A stretch of DNA of 33,685 bases, taken from contig JAQTUK010000004.1 in assembly GCA_028710285.1 (NCBI GenBank), forward strand, positions 1-33,685, read 5' to 3'. A model generated the notes under the pieces. The model did no database searches, had not been told where the DNA came from, and saw nothing but the letters and a program-made list of their open reading frames with translations. The position numbers and the translations under genes are program-made. Below are positions 15,668 to 22,793 of this stretch, piece by piece (within the stretch, counting starts at the first letter, position 1; each line of letters begins with the position of its first letter). Source of the DNA: Methylacidiphilaceae bacterium. GTDB lineage: Bacteria > Verrucomicrobiota > Verrucomicrobiia > Methylacidiphilales > Methylacidiphilaceae.

Positions 15668-17530
15668 ATGAGGTTCCCAAAAAGCAGGAAGAAGCTCTCT
15701 GCCGGGATGCTCCTGGCACTGGCGGTCGGCACCGCGACGGCGATTCCGTCGGCTTATTCCAACGACGATGTACTGAAACTCACGGAGAATCCCAAGAACT
15801 GGGCGGCTCCAGGGAAGGATTACGCAAACACCCGGCACAGCAGCTTGAAGCAGATCAACACGCAGAACGTCAAAAGCCTGCACATGGCTTGGTCGTTCTC
15901 GACGGGTGCGCTTCGCGGCCATGAAGGTCAGCCGCTCGTCATCGGCGACCGCATGTACGTCGTGAGCGCCTATCCCAACATCGTGTGGGCGCTCGATCTC
16001 TCCAAGGGAGGGTCGTACGAAGTCCTTTGGAAGTATGTACCGAGACAGGATGACAAGGCAGTCTCGGTGGCCTGCTGCGACACGGTCAACCGCGGGGCAT
16101 CCTACGCCGATGGAAAGGTCGTCTTCAACACCCTCGACGGCTATGTCGTCTGCTTGGACGCCAACACGGGCAAGGAGCTCTGGAAGACCAAGTTTGCGGA
16201 TGTCAACAAGGGCGAGACGAGCACTCCCGCCCCGATCATCGTCAAGGACAAGGTCTTCACCGGATACGGCGGGGATGAGTTCGGCGCTCGCGGCCGCTTC
16301 GCCGCTTTCGACCTGAACTCGGGCAAGATGGTCTGGCAGGCTTATAGCTCCGGACCCGACGCCGACGTGCTTCTCGGCTCCGACTTCAACAGCAAGCACC
16401 CCGAGTATGGTCAGGCCGGCCAGGATCTCGGAGTCAAAACCTACCCCGACGAGGAGTGGAAGCGGGGCGGAGGCTGCGCCTGGGGCTGGTACAGCTATGA
16501 TCCCAAGCTCGACCTGGTCTACTACAACACGGGCAATCCCGGTCTCTGGAGCCCCAGCTACCGGACCGAGGCCAAGACCTATGAGGAGGCCAACGAGCCC
16601 TGGAAGTGGGACAACAAGTGGTCGATGACTGTCTTCGCCCGGAAGCCCGACACCGGCGAAGCCGTGTGGGGCTACCAGCTGACCCCGTTCGATCAGTGGG
16701 ACTACGACGCCATCAACGAGGACGTTCTCGTCGACATCAACGTCGACGGCACCAAGAAGCCCTGCCTGGTCCACTTCGACCGGAACGGATTCTGCTACGT
16801 CCTCAACCGCACGGACGGCGGCATCATTCGCGCCAACAAGTTCGTGACGGCGAACTGGGCCGAGAAGATCGATATGAAGACCGGGCGTCCCGTGAAGGTG
16901 AAGGAGCACGCTCCGTTCGAGATCGGCAAGGCGGTGCAGGCCTACCCCTCGGCTCAAGGCGGCAAAGACCAGCAGCCGGTCGCCGTCGATCCGAAGGAAG
17001 CCAATGTCTTCTATGCGCCGACCAATAACTGGGGCATGACCCTGGAGCCGATGGAGCGCGCCCATACCAACCAGGGGAGCGTCTACGTCTTCGCCAACGT
17101 CCTGATGAAGGCGGAGAAGCCGGGCATTCTTGGCCGCTTCAAGGCGTTCGACGTGATCACGGGCAAGGCGCGCTGGGACATTCCGGAGCGCTTCCCGACC
17201 TGGAGCGGCGCCCTGGTTACCGACGGAGGCCTCGCCTTCTACGGAACCCTGGACGGATGGTTCAAGGCCGTCGATCGGAAGACCGGCAAGGTCCTCTGGC
17301 AGCAGAAGCTGAGCTCCGGCATCATCGGCAACCCGATCTCCTACGAGGTCAACGGCAAGCAGTATATCTCGATCCTCACCGGGATCGGAGGCTGGATCGG
17401 TCTCGCGATCACCGCGGGCCTCGACCCGGCGGATCCCTACGGCGCGCTCGGCGCTGCCGGTCTTGCCTTCGAGAATGGGTTCGAGAAAGTGCCGATGGGC
17501 GGCACGCTCTACACGTTCTGCGTGCAGTAA
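15668..17530 (+). CDS. xoxF: Lanthanide-dependent PQQ methanol dehydrogenase XoxF
   Basis: Periplasmic quinoprotein that oxidises methanol (to formaldehyde or formate) using PQQ and a lanthanide ion, passing electrons to a cytochrome c. 620 residues with a signal peptide (about 1-31). Seen: the vicinal disulfide Cys136-Cys137 (ACCDTVNRG), repeated beta-propeller docking Trp motifs (DANTGKELWK, DRKTGKVLWQ), and metal ligands Glu204 (GGDEFGARG), Asn290 (YNTGNPG), catalytic Asp345 and Asp347 in QWDYDA. The second Asp marks lanthanide-type XoxF; calcium-type MxaF has Ala there. The Asn290-Asp345 spacing is 55, against 43 in the published Methylacidiphilum fumariolicum enzyme (256/299), implying a roughly 12-residue insertion around TEAKTYEEANEPW. 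A strong ribosome site precedes it; xoxJ and a cytochrome gene follow. Confidence 0.97.
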   Translation: MRFPKSRKKLSAGMLLALAVGTATAIPSAYSNDDVLKLTENPKNWAAPGKDYANTRHSSLKQINTQNVKSLHMAWSFSTGALRGHEGQPLVIGDRMYVVSAYPNIVWALDLSKGGSYEVLWKYVPRQDDKAVSVACCDTVNRGASYADGKVVFNTLDGYVVCLDANTGKELWKTKFADVNKGETSTPAPIIVKDKVFTGYGGDEFGARGRFAAFDLNSGKMVWQAYSSGPDADVLLGSDFNSKHPEYGQAGQDLGVKTYPDEEWKRGGGCAWGWYSYDPKLDLVYYNTGNPGLWSPSYRTEAKTYEEANEPWKWDNKWSMTVFARKPDTGEAVWGYQLTPFDQWDYDAINEDVLVDINVDGTKKPCLVHFDRNGFCYVLNRTDGGIIRANKFVTANWAEKIDMKTGRPVKVKEHAPFEIGKAVQAYPSAQGGKDQQPVAVDPKEANVFYAPTNNWGMTLEPMERAHTNQGSVYVFANVLMKAEKPGILGRFKAFDVITGKARWDIPERFPTWSGALVTDGGLAFYGTLDGWFKAVDRKTGKVLWQQKLSSGIIGNPISYEVNGKQYISILTGIGGWIGLAITAGLDPADPYGALGAAGLAFENGFEKVPMGGTLYTFCVQ

Positions 17531-17551
17531 TTCGACAGATCGGTTAGATCC

Positions 17552-19165
17552 ATGCATCTAACGGGAAAGGGCGGACTGTTCCAATGGGGGTGGTCCGCCC
17601 TCTTCCTTTTCCTGTCGTCCGTTTGTCTGGTCTCCGCGCAGCCAGCCGACCTTCCCCTGCGGGTCTGCGGCGACCCCGGGAACATGCCCCTCTCCAATAG
17701 CCGCGGAGAGGGATTTCAGAATAAGCTCGCCGAGCTGCTGGCGCGGGCCATGGGCAAACGCCTCGACTACTTTTGGTACACCTACTACGAGCGAGGCTTG
17801 GTCCGAGCCACGCTGAACGCGAGCCGTTGCGATCTCCTCTTCGACATGCCGCCCGACTTCGAGTTGGCTCTCCCGACCAAGCCTTACTACAAGTCGGCTT
17901 TTGTTCTCGTGACCCGCAAGGACCGCAATCTCCACATCCGGTCCCTGGATGACCCGATTCTCAAGACCCTTCGCATCGGCGTCTTCCAGGCCTCGGCCGC
18001 CCGCGATGCGCTCCGAAACCATGGAATCCAGCACAACACGGTCGTCCACTACATCTTTTACGATTCGCGCGTACACCCGGAACAGCATCCCGCCGAGCAG
18101 GTCGAGCAGGTGATCCAAGGAACGCTCGATGCCTGCGCGATCTGGGGTCCCATGGCCGGCTACTATGTCGCCAAGGCCAAGGCTCCGCTCGACATCACGC
18201 CTCTGAACACGATGGAGGAGACCGTTCCGCTGGAATACGCGATGGCGCTCGCCGTCCCCAAGGGAGACAAGAGCCTCCGCGACGGTCTCAACCGCGCGAT
18301 GGAAGAGCACAAGACGGAAATCAAGGAGATCCTGACCGAGTTCGGCGTGCCGCTGGTCCACTGTCCCGAATGCATCGTCGACGGCGATCTCCCCGCCCAC
18401 GAAGGAATGTACAAGCCGCTGCCTCCTCCCCCCGCTCCCTCCCGGGCCGAGACGACCGAACACGGTTCCTTGCAGGACTGCGTGACAGCGGATGACCTTC
18501 CGGCCGCCGAAAAGTTCCTAGCCAAGGATCCGCGAGCCATCAATGAGCCCGACAACCTCGGCTTTACTCCCTTGCTCAACGCCGTCCGCACGGCAGAATG
18601 GCCAATGGCCCGGCTTCTCGTGGACAAGGGAGCCAACACCAACCTGCCCGACCCCGATGGTTGGACTCCGCTTCTCTTTGCGATCTCCAAAGGACATCAC
18701 GACACGATCCGCCTGCTGCTCGAACACGGAGCGAATCCCTCCGCAACTGCCAAGGACGGCTGGTCTCCCCTGGCGCTTGCGGCGAGCGGCTCCGATCCCG
18801 AGCTCGCCCTGCTTCTGCTTGCTCATGGGGTACCGGTGAACGGGAGGAGCGGCCCGGGGGGTTACACTCCCCTGATGTTCGCTGCCACCTCCGGTTCGGA
18901 AGCCGTCGTCCGCACGCTGCTCGACAAAGGTGCGGATCCCAACGCTGCCAACCCGGCAGGGATCACCCCGCTCATGCTGGCGGTCTCTCGCAACCGGCAG
19001 CCGATCGTTGAACTTCTTCTGCGTGCGGGCGCCCGTCCGGACCAGCGAAACCTTGCTGGGAAGACCGCGCTCGCCCTCGCGCAGGAAAGGGGTTATCAAA
19101 CTCTCGCTTCCCTCTTGGAACGAGCGAGTAGCCCGACGAAGAAGACCGCGCCTCCCGCCCGATAG
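17552..19165 (+). CDS. xoxJ: XoxJ-type periplasmic binding protein fused to ankyrin repeats
   Basis: XoxJ/MoxJ proteins are periplasmic solute-binding-like proteins needed for methanol dehydrogenase maturation or activation. 537 residues: signal peptide 1-29; XoxJ domain about 34-285, starting LRVCGDPGNMPLSN, with YYERGLVRATLNASRCDLLF and YYKSAFVLVTR; Pro-rich linker 289-297 (PLPPPPAPS); then about six ankyrin repeats plus an N-terminal cap (about 303-527), each with the TPL helix start and a Gly-Ala turn (LLVDKGANTN, LLEHGANPS, LLDKGADPN, LLRAGARPD). Ordinary XoxJ stops near 280-300 residues, so the repeats are an added interaction module, predicted to be periplasmic. ATG 17552 is the only in-frame start that keeps the signal peptide. 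It starts 21 bases after xoxF. The first codons contain a terminator-like hairpin (17568-17610). Confidence 0.92.
   Translation: MHLTGKGGLFQWGWSALFLFLSSVCLVSAQPADLPLRVCGDPGNMPLSNSRGEGFQNKLAELLARAMGKRLDYFWYTYYERGLVRATLNASRCDLLFDMPPDFELALPTKPYYKSAFVLVTRKDRNLHIRSLDDPILKTLRIGVFQASAARDALRNHGIQHNTVVHYIFYDSRVHPEQHPAEQVEQVIQGTLDACAIWGPMAGYYVAKAKAPLDITPLNTMEETVPLEYAMALAVPKGDKSLRDGLNRAMEEHKTEIKEILTEFGVPLVHCPECIVDGDLPAHEGMYKPLPPPPAPSRAETTEHGSLQDCVTADDLPAAEKFLAKDPRAINEPDNLGFTPLLNAVRTAEWPMARLLVDKGANTNLPDPDGWTPLLFAISKGHHDTIRLLLEHGANPSATAKDGWSPLALAASGSDPELALLLLAHGVPVNGRSGPGGYTPLMFAATSGSEAVVRTLLDKGADPNAANPAGITPLMLAVSRNRQPIVELLLRAGARPDQRNLAGKTALALAQERGYQTLASLLERASSPTKKTAPPAR
17568..17610 (+). terminator. Terminator/attenuator-like hairpin at the xoxF-xoxJ junction, inside xoxJ codons
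   Basis: AGGGCGGAC (17568-17576) pairs perfectly with GTCCGCCCT (17593-17601); one T-G wobble extends this to ten pairs around a 14-base loop. The tail is CTTCCTTTT (17602-17610), pyrimidine-rich but with an interrupted T run. It lies 38 bases after the xoxF stop and within xoxJ signal-peptide codons 6-17, so it could end most xoxF transcripts while allowing some read-through. Confidence 0.5.
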
Positions 19166-19202
19166 GTTCGGGTGGAATCCGAGGCGATAAACACCGGAGA
19201 TC

Positions 19203-19706
19203 ATGAAAAGAGGAAAACGCACTACGTCTTGGACACGTTATCTGTTGCCGGGCCTGGCCGGCCTCTGGCTGACCGCCGCGGGGGCGCAGCAGCAGCCCGC
19301 AGCACCCCTGTCGACACCCGCACCCGCAGGACAGCAGCCCGCCTCCGCCGCCGGGGGTGCGATGAAGAACCCTTACACCGGCAATCAGCAGGCAATTGCC
19401 GAAGGGAGGAAGCTCTGGTTCAGCCGAAGCTGCAACGGCTGCCATGGCGGGATGGGAGGCGGGGGAATGTGTCCGCCCGTCATCAACGATACGTGGGTCT
19501 ACGGCAGCGAGGACAAGACGCTCTTCGAGCTGATCAAGTATGGTAGCGTCGAACTCCAGAAGAAGGGGTTCACGCGGATCGGGCGAGAGAACGTCGTGGC
19601 TCCGATGCCGCCCTTCGGCACCGTCATGAGCGACGATGAAATCTGGAAGGTGTTGGCCTTCGTCCGCTCGATCTACCACGGCGACCCCAAGCTCATTAAC
19701 TGGTAG
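19203..19706 (+). CDS. xoxG: Periplasmic monohaem cytochrome c, probable XoxG (electron acceptor of XoxF)
   Basis: Takes electrons from reduced PQQ in XoxF and passes them toward the terminal oxidase. 167 residues: signal peptide (about 1-28), a Gln/Pro/Ala-rich linker (about 30-58), then one cytochrome c domain with haem site Cys77-Asn-Gly-Cys80-His81 and probable axial Met135 in APMPPFG. Between them are a Gly/Met-rich loop (GGMGGGGMCPP) with an extra Cys and the XoxG-like INDTWVYGSEDKTLFELI. The C-terminal helix is DDEIWKVLAFVRSIY. GGAG precedes ATG 19203. It follows xoxJ by 37 bases. Identification as XoxG rests on position and on this domain's resemblance to cytochrome cL-type proteins. 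Confidence 0.85.
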   Translation: MKRGKRTTSWTRYLLPGLAGLWLTAAGAQQQPAAPLSTPAPAGQQPASAAGGAMKNPYTGNQQAIAEGRKLWFSRSCNGCHGGMGGGGMCPPVINDTWVYGSEDKTLFELIKYGSVELQKKGFTRIGRENVVAPMPPFGTVMSDDEIWKVLAFVRSIYHGDPKLINW

Positions 19707-19731
19707 CCGCAGCGCGGCCGAGGCGGTCGGC

Positions 19732-20532
19732 ATGAAGCCAGGCAGGGGGCGAGGAGTTTCCGAGACGGCCATCCCGGTCTTTTCTACGGCCACCTCGCCC
19801 CCTTCCCTGGGGAACTCCTGCGGGAAGCGCCACGACTCCTTCCTCCGCGCGGGTGGCGCTCTGCTGGTCTGTGCGCTTGCGTTCCTCCAGGCGGCCGCGA
19901 CCGCCCGCGCTCAATTCATTCAGCTCATTTCCACGCGGAAGTACTACACCCTTTATCTCTCTGCTTCTTCCCAAGACGGCCGCCGGGAGCCCCTTCTGCG
20001 GGAGATCTTCCTCACCCGCTTTCGTAATTTCGGCCCGGCGGCTGTGCTGCCCGTCTATCATGACGAGATCCCTCAGCAGCCCTATCTCGAATACCGGGAT
20101 TCGATCGACGGCCGCCCGATCCCCGTGCAGAAAATTGGCAACCAATATTGGGACAACATACGGTTTCCCGGCGGACAAGAAATCGAGCTCCGGACCGATG
20201 CGCTCCAGCGGGTCTTGCCACGTGATCCCGGCCGAAAGATCGACTTTTTTGAAGACACGATCCAGTGGGGCGGCTGGCGTCCTCCGATCGACGATTACTG
20301 GATCGTCGTCGACCTCGGAAAGATGTATGCCTCCTTTCGCCAGACTCCCGCATTCGGGATGGGGGGTGGTCCTCCGCCGACGTTCCAGGAGTTTCTCACG
20401 AATCAAGTGGTCCGCGTCCTTCCGGCCGGCTATCGGGTCCAGGGAAGCACGGTCTGGTGGCACTTCCAGCGGATCTCCGCCCCGCTAGGAAGCTCCACTC
20501 TTCACGTGGAGTGGAAAGCCTGGTACCGATAA
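19732..20532 (+). CDS. Secreted/periplasmic protein of unknown family, paralogue B flanking the xox cluster
   Basis: Not recognised. 266 residues from ATG 19732, 25 bases after the cytochrome gene; the earlier in-frame ATG (19636) lies inside that gene. A long polar N-terminus is followed by a hydrophobic signal (about 43-62, GGALLVCALAFLQAAATARA) with a likely cleavage after ARA, then a domain paralogous to the protein encoded at 14760-15506. Shared motifs include YYTLYLS, PYLEYR, LQRVLP, RKID, IQWGGW, WIVVDLG, PAFGMGG, WWH and the final AWYR. The tight spacing suggests co-transcription with xoxG. Function unknown; a periplasmic partner or assembly factor for the methanol dehydrogenase system is possible, inferred from position only. 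Confidence 0.82.
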   Translation: MKPGRGRGVSETAIPVFSTATSPPSLGNSCGKRHDSFLRAGGALLVCALAFLQAAATARAQFIQLISTRKYYTLYLSASSQDGRREPLLREIFLTRFRNFGPAAVLPVYHDEIPQQPYLEYRDSIDGRPIPVQKIGNQYWDNIRFPGGQEIELRTDALQRVLPRDPGRKIDFFEDTIQWGGWRPPIDDYWIVVDLGKMYASFRQTPAFGMGGGPPPTFQEFLTNQVVRVLPAGYRVQGSTVWWHFQRISAPLGSSTLHVEWKAWYR

Positions 20533-20555
20533 TGGCGGCCGCGTTCCTCGTCTGA

Positions 20556-21659
20556 CTAGGGGAGATCCAGGCTCCCGTAGGCCCTTGGATAGGTCACGAT
20601 CCCCCAAGGCAGCGGGATGCTGCCTAAGACCTTGAGCAGCCGGTAGCTTCTCGCGTCGAAAACCAGCACCTCGTTGGAACGTCCGCAGGCAGCCAGAATC
20701 CGTTCGCCGTCGGGCGTGAAGGTAAAATGCCAACACCTCCTACCCACCTTTACCTCTTTGACCAGCTTCCGACTCCCGGCATCGAAGACCTGGAGCTTCT
20801 GCGCACGGGAGGCGGCGACAAGGAAATGCTTGCCTTCCGGATCGAACGAGATTCCATACGGCCCCGCCGCGGTGGGCACGGAGGCAACGAAGTTCAGCTC
20901 CCTGTCCAGCATGACCACGTTGCTGGAACTCTCGAGCGAGACGAGGTACTCGCTGCCGTCGGGAGAGCGCTTGACCCCTCGCGGGCGGCTGCCGTACGGA
21001 CGAAGATCCACCCGCCGGACCTCGGCGCCGGTCTCCAAGTCGTAGACGCGCAACGAATCTTCCGATTCGTTGGCGCAGAGAAGCTTCTTTCCATCGGCCG
21101 AGAGCTCGATCCCTTCCGTATCCAAGCTCGCAGGAAAGGTCCGCACGACCTGCCAGCCTGCCACGTCGATCTCCACGATCTGCGCGGGCGTTTTTTCAGC
21201 AGCCGCCTCTTGAGCTTTCTTTTCGGCCTCGGTCTGCGGTCCCTTGGGGGGAGGCCCTTCGGAGGCCGGCTCGTGGGCGACGAAGAAGTGGCGTCCATCC
21301 AGGCTGAACTTGAGGAACTCGGGCTTGGGACCAATCGGAATTCGCCGAATCACGTGGCCGTTCTTCCGATCGATCACCGCGACGTCCTGGCTTGCCTTGT
21401 TGGCGGTGACGACATAGCGGCCATCCCGAGTCACCCCAATTCCTCGAGGACCGGAGTTGTGGAGAGAAAAACGCCGCGTGACCGTCATCTTTTCCAAGTT
21501 GATCGCCACGACTCCGACGGGCTCCACGCTCACGAAGGCGGTAGCGGCCTCTCCCGGATTTGCCGCGAAGAGCCATGCGGCGGTCGCCAAAACAGCGATC
21601 GCCGACCCGCACCGCCGCCAGACACTCGGAACGACAATTCCCTCTTTCCTCACAAACAT
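20556..21659 (-). CDS. Secreted YVTN-type beta-propeller protein
   Basis: Periplasmic or extracytoplasmic beta-propeller, 367 residues from ATG 21659; an in-frame ATG at 21710 is also possible but extends the N-terminus with no gain. Signal peptide at about 10-35 (AIAVLATAAWLFAANPGEA). It has about seven repeats of the form TxDGRxxxVANxxxxxVxVID: ATNKAS-like blades at VTRDGRYVVTANKAS, LSADGKKLLCANES, RSPDGSEYLVSLES, FDPEGKHFLVAAS and FTPDGERILAACG. A Glu/Lys/Ala-rich insertion (about 120-150, containing AEKKAQEAAAEK) interrupts one blade. Such propellers occur next to PQQ-dependent dehydrogenase genes, which fits the neighbouring xox cluster, onto which it converges with a 23-base gap. Ligand and partner are unknown. 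Confidence 0.85.
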   Translation of the reverse strand: MFVRKEGIVVPSVWRRCGSAIAVLATAAWLFAANPGEAATAFVSVEPVGVVAINLEKMTVTRRFSLHNSGPRGIGVTRDGRYVVTANKASQDVAVIDRKNGHVIRRIPIGPKPEFLKFSLDGRHFFVAHEPASEGPPPKGPQTEAEKKAQEAAAEKTPAQIVEIDVAGWQVVRTFPASLDTEGIELSADGKKLLCANESEDSLRVYDLETGAEVRRVDLRPYGSRPRGVKRSPDGSEYLVSLESSSNVVMLDRELNFVASVPTAAGPYGISFDPEGKHFLVAASRAQKLQVFDAGSRKLVKEVKVGRRCWHFTFTPDGERILAACGRSNEVLVFDARSYRLLKVLGSIPLPWGIVTYPRAYGSLDLP

Positions 21660-21673
21660 TGTCTTACCAAGCA

Positions 21674-21700
21674 GTACCGGCGATGACAATAGGCCGGTGC
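21674..21700. repeat. Inverted repeat upstream of the beta-propeller gene
   Basis: GTACCGGC (21674-21681) and GCCGGTGC (21693-21700), with a spacer of 11, form eight pairs including one G-T wobble. It lies 14 bases before the start codon of the minus-strand propeller gene, in its leader or promoter, so it may be an operator or a leader hairpin. Confidence 0.35.
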
Positions 21701-21738
21701 GATGGCCCACGGATTTCCCGATTGCGGTGGCTTTTTGG

Positions 21739-21768
21739 TTGCGCGGAAGTTCCGGCCGAACGTAAAGT
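21739..21768 (+). promoter_or_regulatory. Possible promoter of the tRNA-Leu gene
   Basis: TTGCGC (21739-21744) and TAAAGT (21763-21768) are 18 bases apart and lie 20 bases before the tRNA. Both hexamers match the sigma70 consensus only partly (3 and 4 of 6), so this is the best available candidate rather than a clear promoter. Confidence 0.25.
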
Positions 21769-21788
21769 GACCTTCACGTCGGACGCAC

Positions 21789-21870
21789 GCGCTCGTGGCG
21801 GAACCGGCAGACGCGCAAGCTTGAGGTGCTTGTGGGGCAACCCGTGGAGGTTCGAGTCCTCTCGAGCGCA
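21789..21870 (+). tRNA. tRNA-Leu (anticodon GAG)
   Basis: Cloverleaf read by eye: acceptor stem GCGCTCG (21789-21795) pairs with CGAGCGC (21863-21869), discriminator A at 21870. The D-arm contains GGCGGAACCGGCAGACGC. The anticodon stem CAAGC/GCTTG encloses the loop TTGAGGT with anticodon GAG, reading CUC and CUU. A long class II variable arm (TGGGGCAACCCG) and a T-arm with loop TTCGAGT follow. The CCA end is not encoded. The cyanase gene starts 39 bases downstream. Confidence 0.95.
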
Positions 21871-21909
21871 GCTGCCGCGGGGAGAACCCTTCGCGAACAG
21901 GGAACCACC

Positions 21910-22353
21910 ATGACCCGATCGGAGCTCACCCAACTCGTTCTTGCGACAAAGATCCAGAAGGGTCTCCGGTGGGAATCGATCGCACGCACCCTTGGCGCAA
22001 GCAAGGAGTGGGTTGCGGCGGCCTGCCTGGGCCAAATGGCGCTTACCGCCGATCAGGCTCGGGCCTTGCGCGGCCTCTTGGATTTACCGGAAGAGGCGGA
22101 AGCACTCCTGCAGGCCGTTCCCTACAAGGGCTCGCTTCCCACGAGCATCCCTACCGATCCGCTACTCTATCGCTTTTACGAAATCCTCTCGGTCTATGGG
22201 ACGGCGATCCGGGAGCTCATCCACGAGGAGTTCGGCGATGGCATCATGAGCGCAATCGATTTCCGGATGCGGATCGACCGCGAGCCGGATCCCCAGGGGG
22301 ATCGGGTGAAGATCGAGATGAGCGGGAAGTTTCTCCCGTACAAGATGTACTGA
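21910..22353 (+). CDS. cynS: Cyanate hydratase (cyanase)
   Basis: Converts cyanate and bicarbonate to ammonia and carbon dioxide in the cytoplasm, as detoxification or as a nitrogen source. 147 residues from ATG 21910 (an in-frame ATG at 21826 lies inside the tRNA). N-terminal helical domain (about 1-75, WESIARTLGASKEWVAAACLGQ) and the conserved C-terminal active-site domain with Arg88 and Glu91 (LYRFYE) and Ser114 (GDGIMSAIDF). Their spacings of 3 and 23 equal those of E. coli Arg96, Glu99, Ser122. It ends FLPYKMY, near the family's usual ending. It stands alone, with no cyanate transporter or carbonic anhydrase gene beside it. Confidence 0.96.
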   Translation: MTRSELTQLVLATKIQKGLRWESIARTLGASKEWVAAACLGQMALTADQARALRGLLDLPEEAEALLQAVPYKGSLPTSIPTDPLLYRFYEILSVYGTAIRELIHEEFGDGIMSAIDFRMRIDREPDPQGDRVKIEMSGKFLPYKMY

Positions 22354-22433
22354 TCCGCGTCCCGACCGGCCGCCCGATCTCGCCCGCCTCCGGCCTCTTC
22401 CCGGGGACTCCCTCGAAACCTTGCCAAGCCGCT

Positions 22434-22640
22434 TTACGTGTCGAGCCGAAAGCCGATCCGCACCTCGACCTGGAAGTGAGGCTCCCCGTCATGAATCGCT
22501 CCCCGGACATCCTTGACCTCAAACCACGACAGGTTGTGGACCGTCTTCGACGCCCGAGCAATCGCGTGACGCACCGCCTCGTCTACGCTCGCGCTTGAGG
22601 TCCCGACGACCTCAATGACCTTGTAAACGTGATCCGACAT
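22434..22640 (-). CDS. Dodecin family flavin-binding protein
   Basis: Small cytoplasmic protein that assembles into a hollow dodecamer and stores or buffers flavins. 68 residues from ATG 22640, chosen for its upstream GGAGGG and for matching the family start (MSDHVYKVIEVVGTS). Seen: the beta-alpha-beta-beta pattern, SVDEAVRHAIARASKT helix, the flavin-stacking Trp in LSWFEV, and the last strand FQVEVRIGFRL. Full length for the family (about 65-75). It converges on the cyanase gene and diverges from the phosphatase gene. Confidence 0.93.
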   Translation of the reverse strand: MSDHVYKVIEVVGTSSASVDEAVRHAIARASKTVHNLSWFEVKDVRGAIHDGEPHFQVEVRIGFRLDT

Positions 22641-22793
22641 GACTCGCCCTCCATTCATCCATTCGCCTGCACTCTCGCATCAGCATGCACGCCAATGTCG
22701 TTCCCAGGCAAGTGCCAAACTCTTTTTCGTCCTGGAACGAAAGCGAGATCGCCGATGCTTTCGTCTCGCCGGTCTTTCGGATACTCTTTCCCC

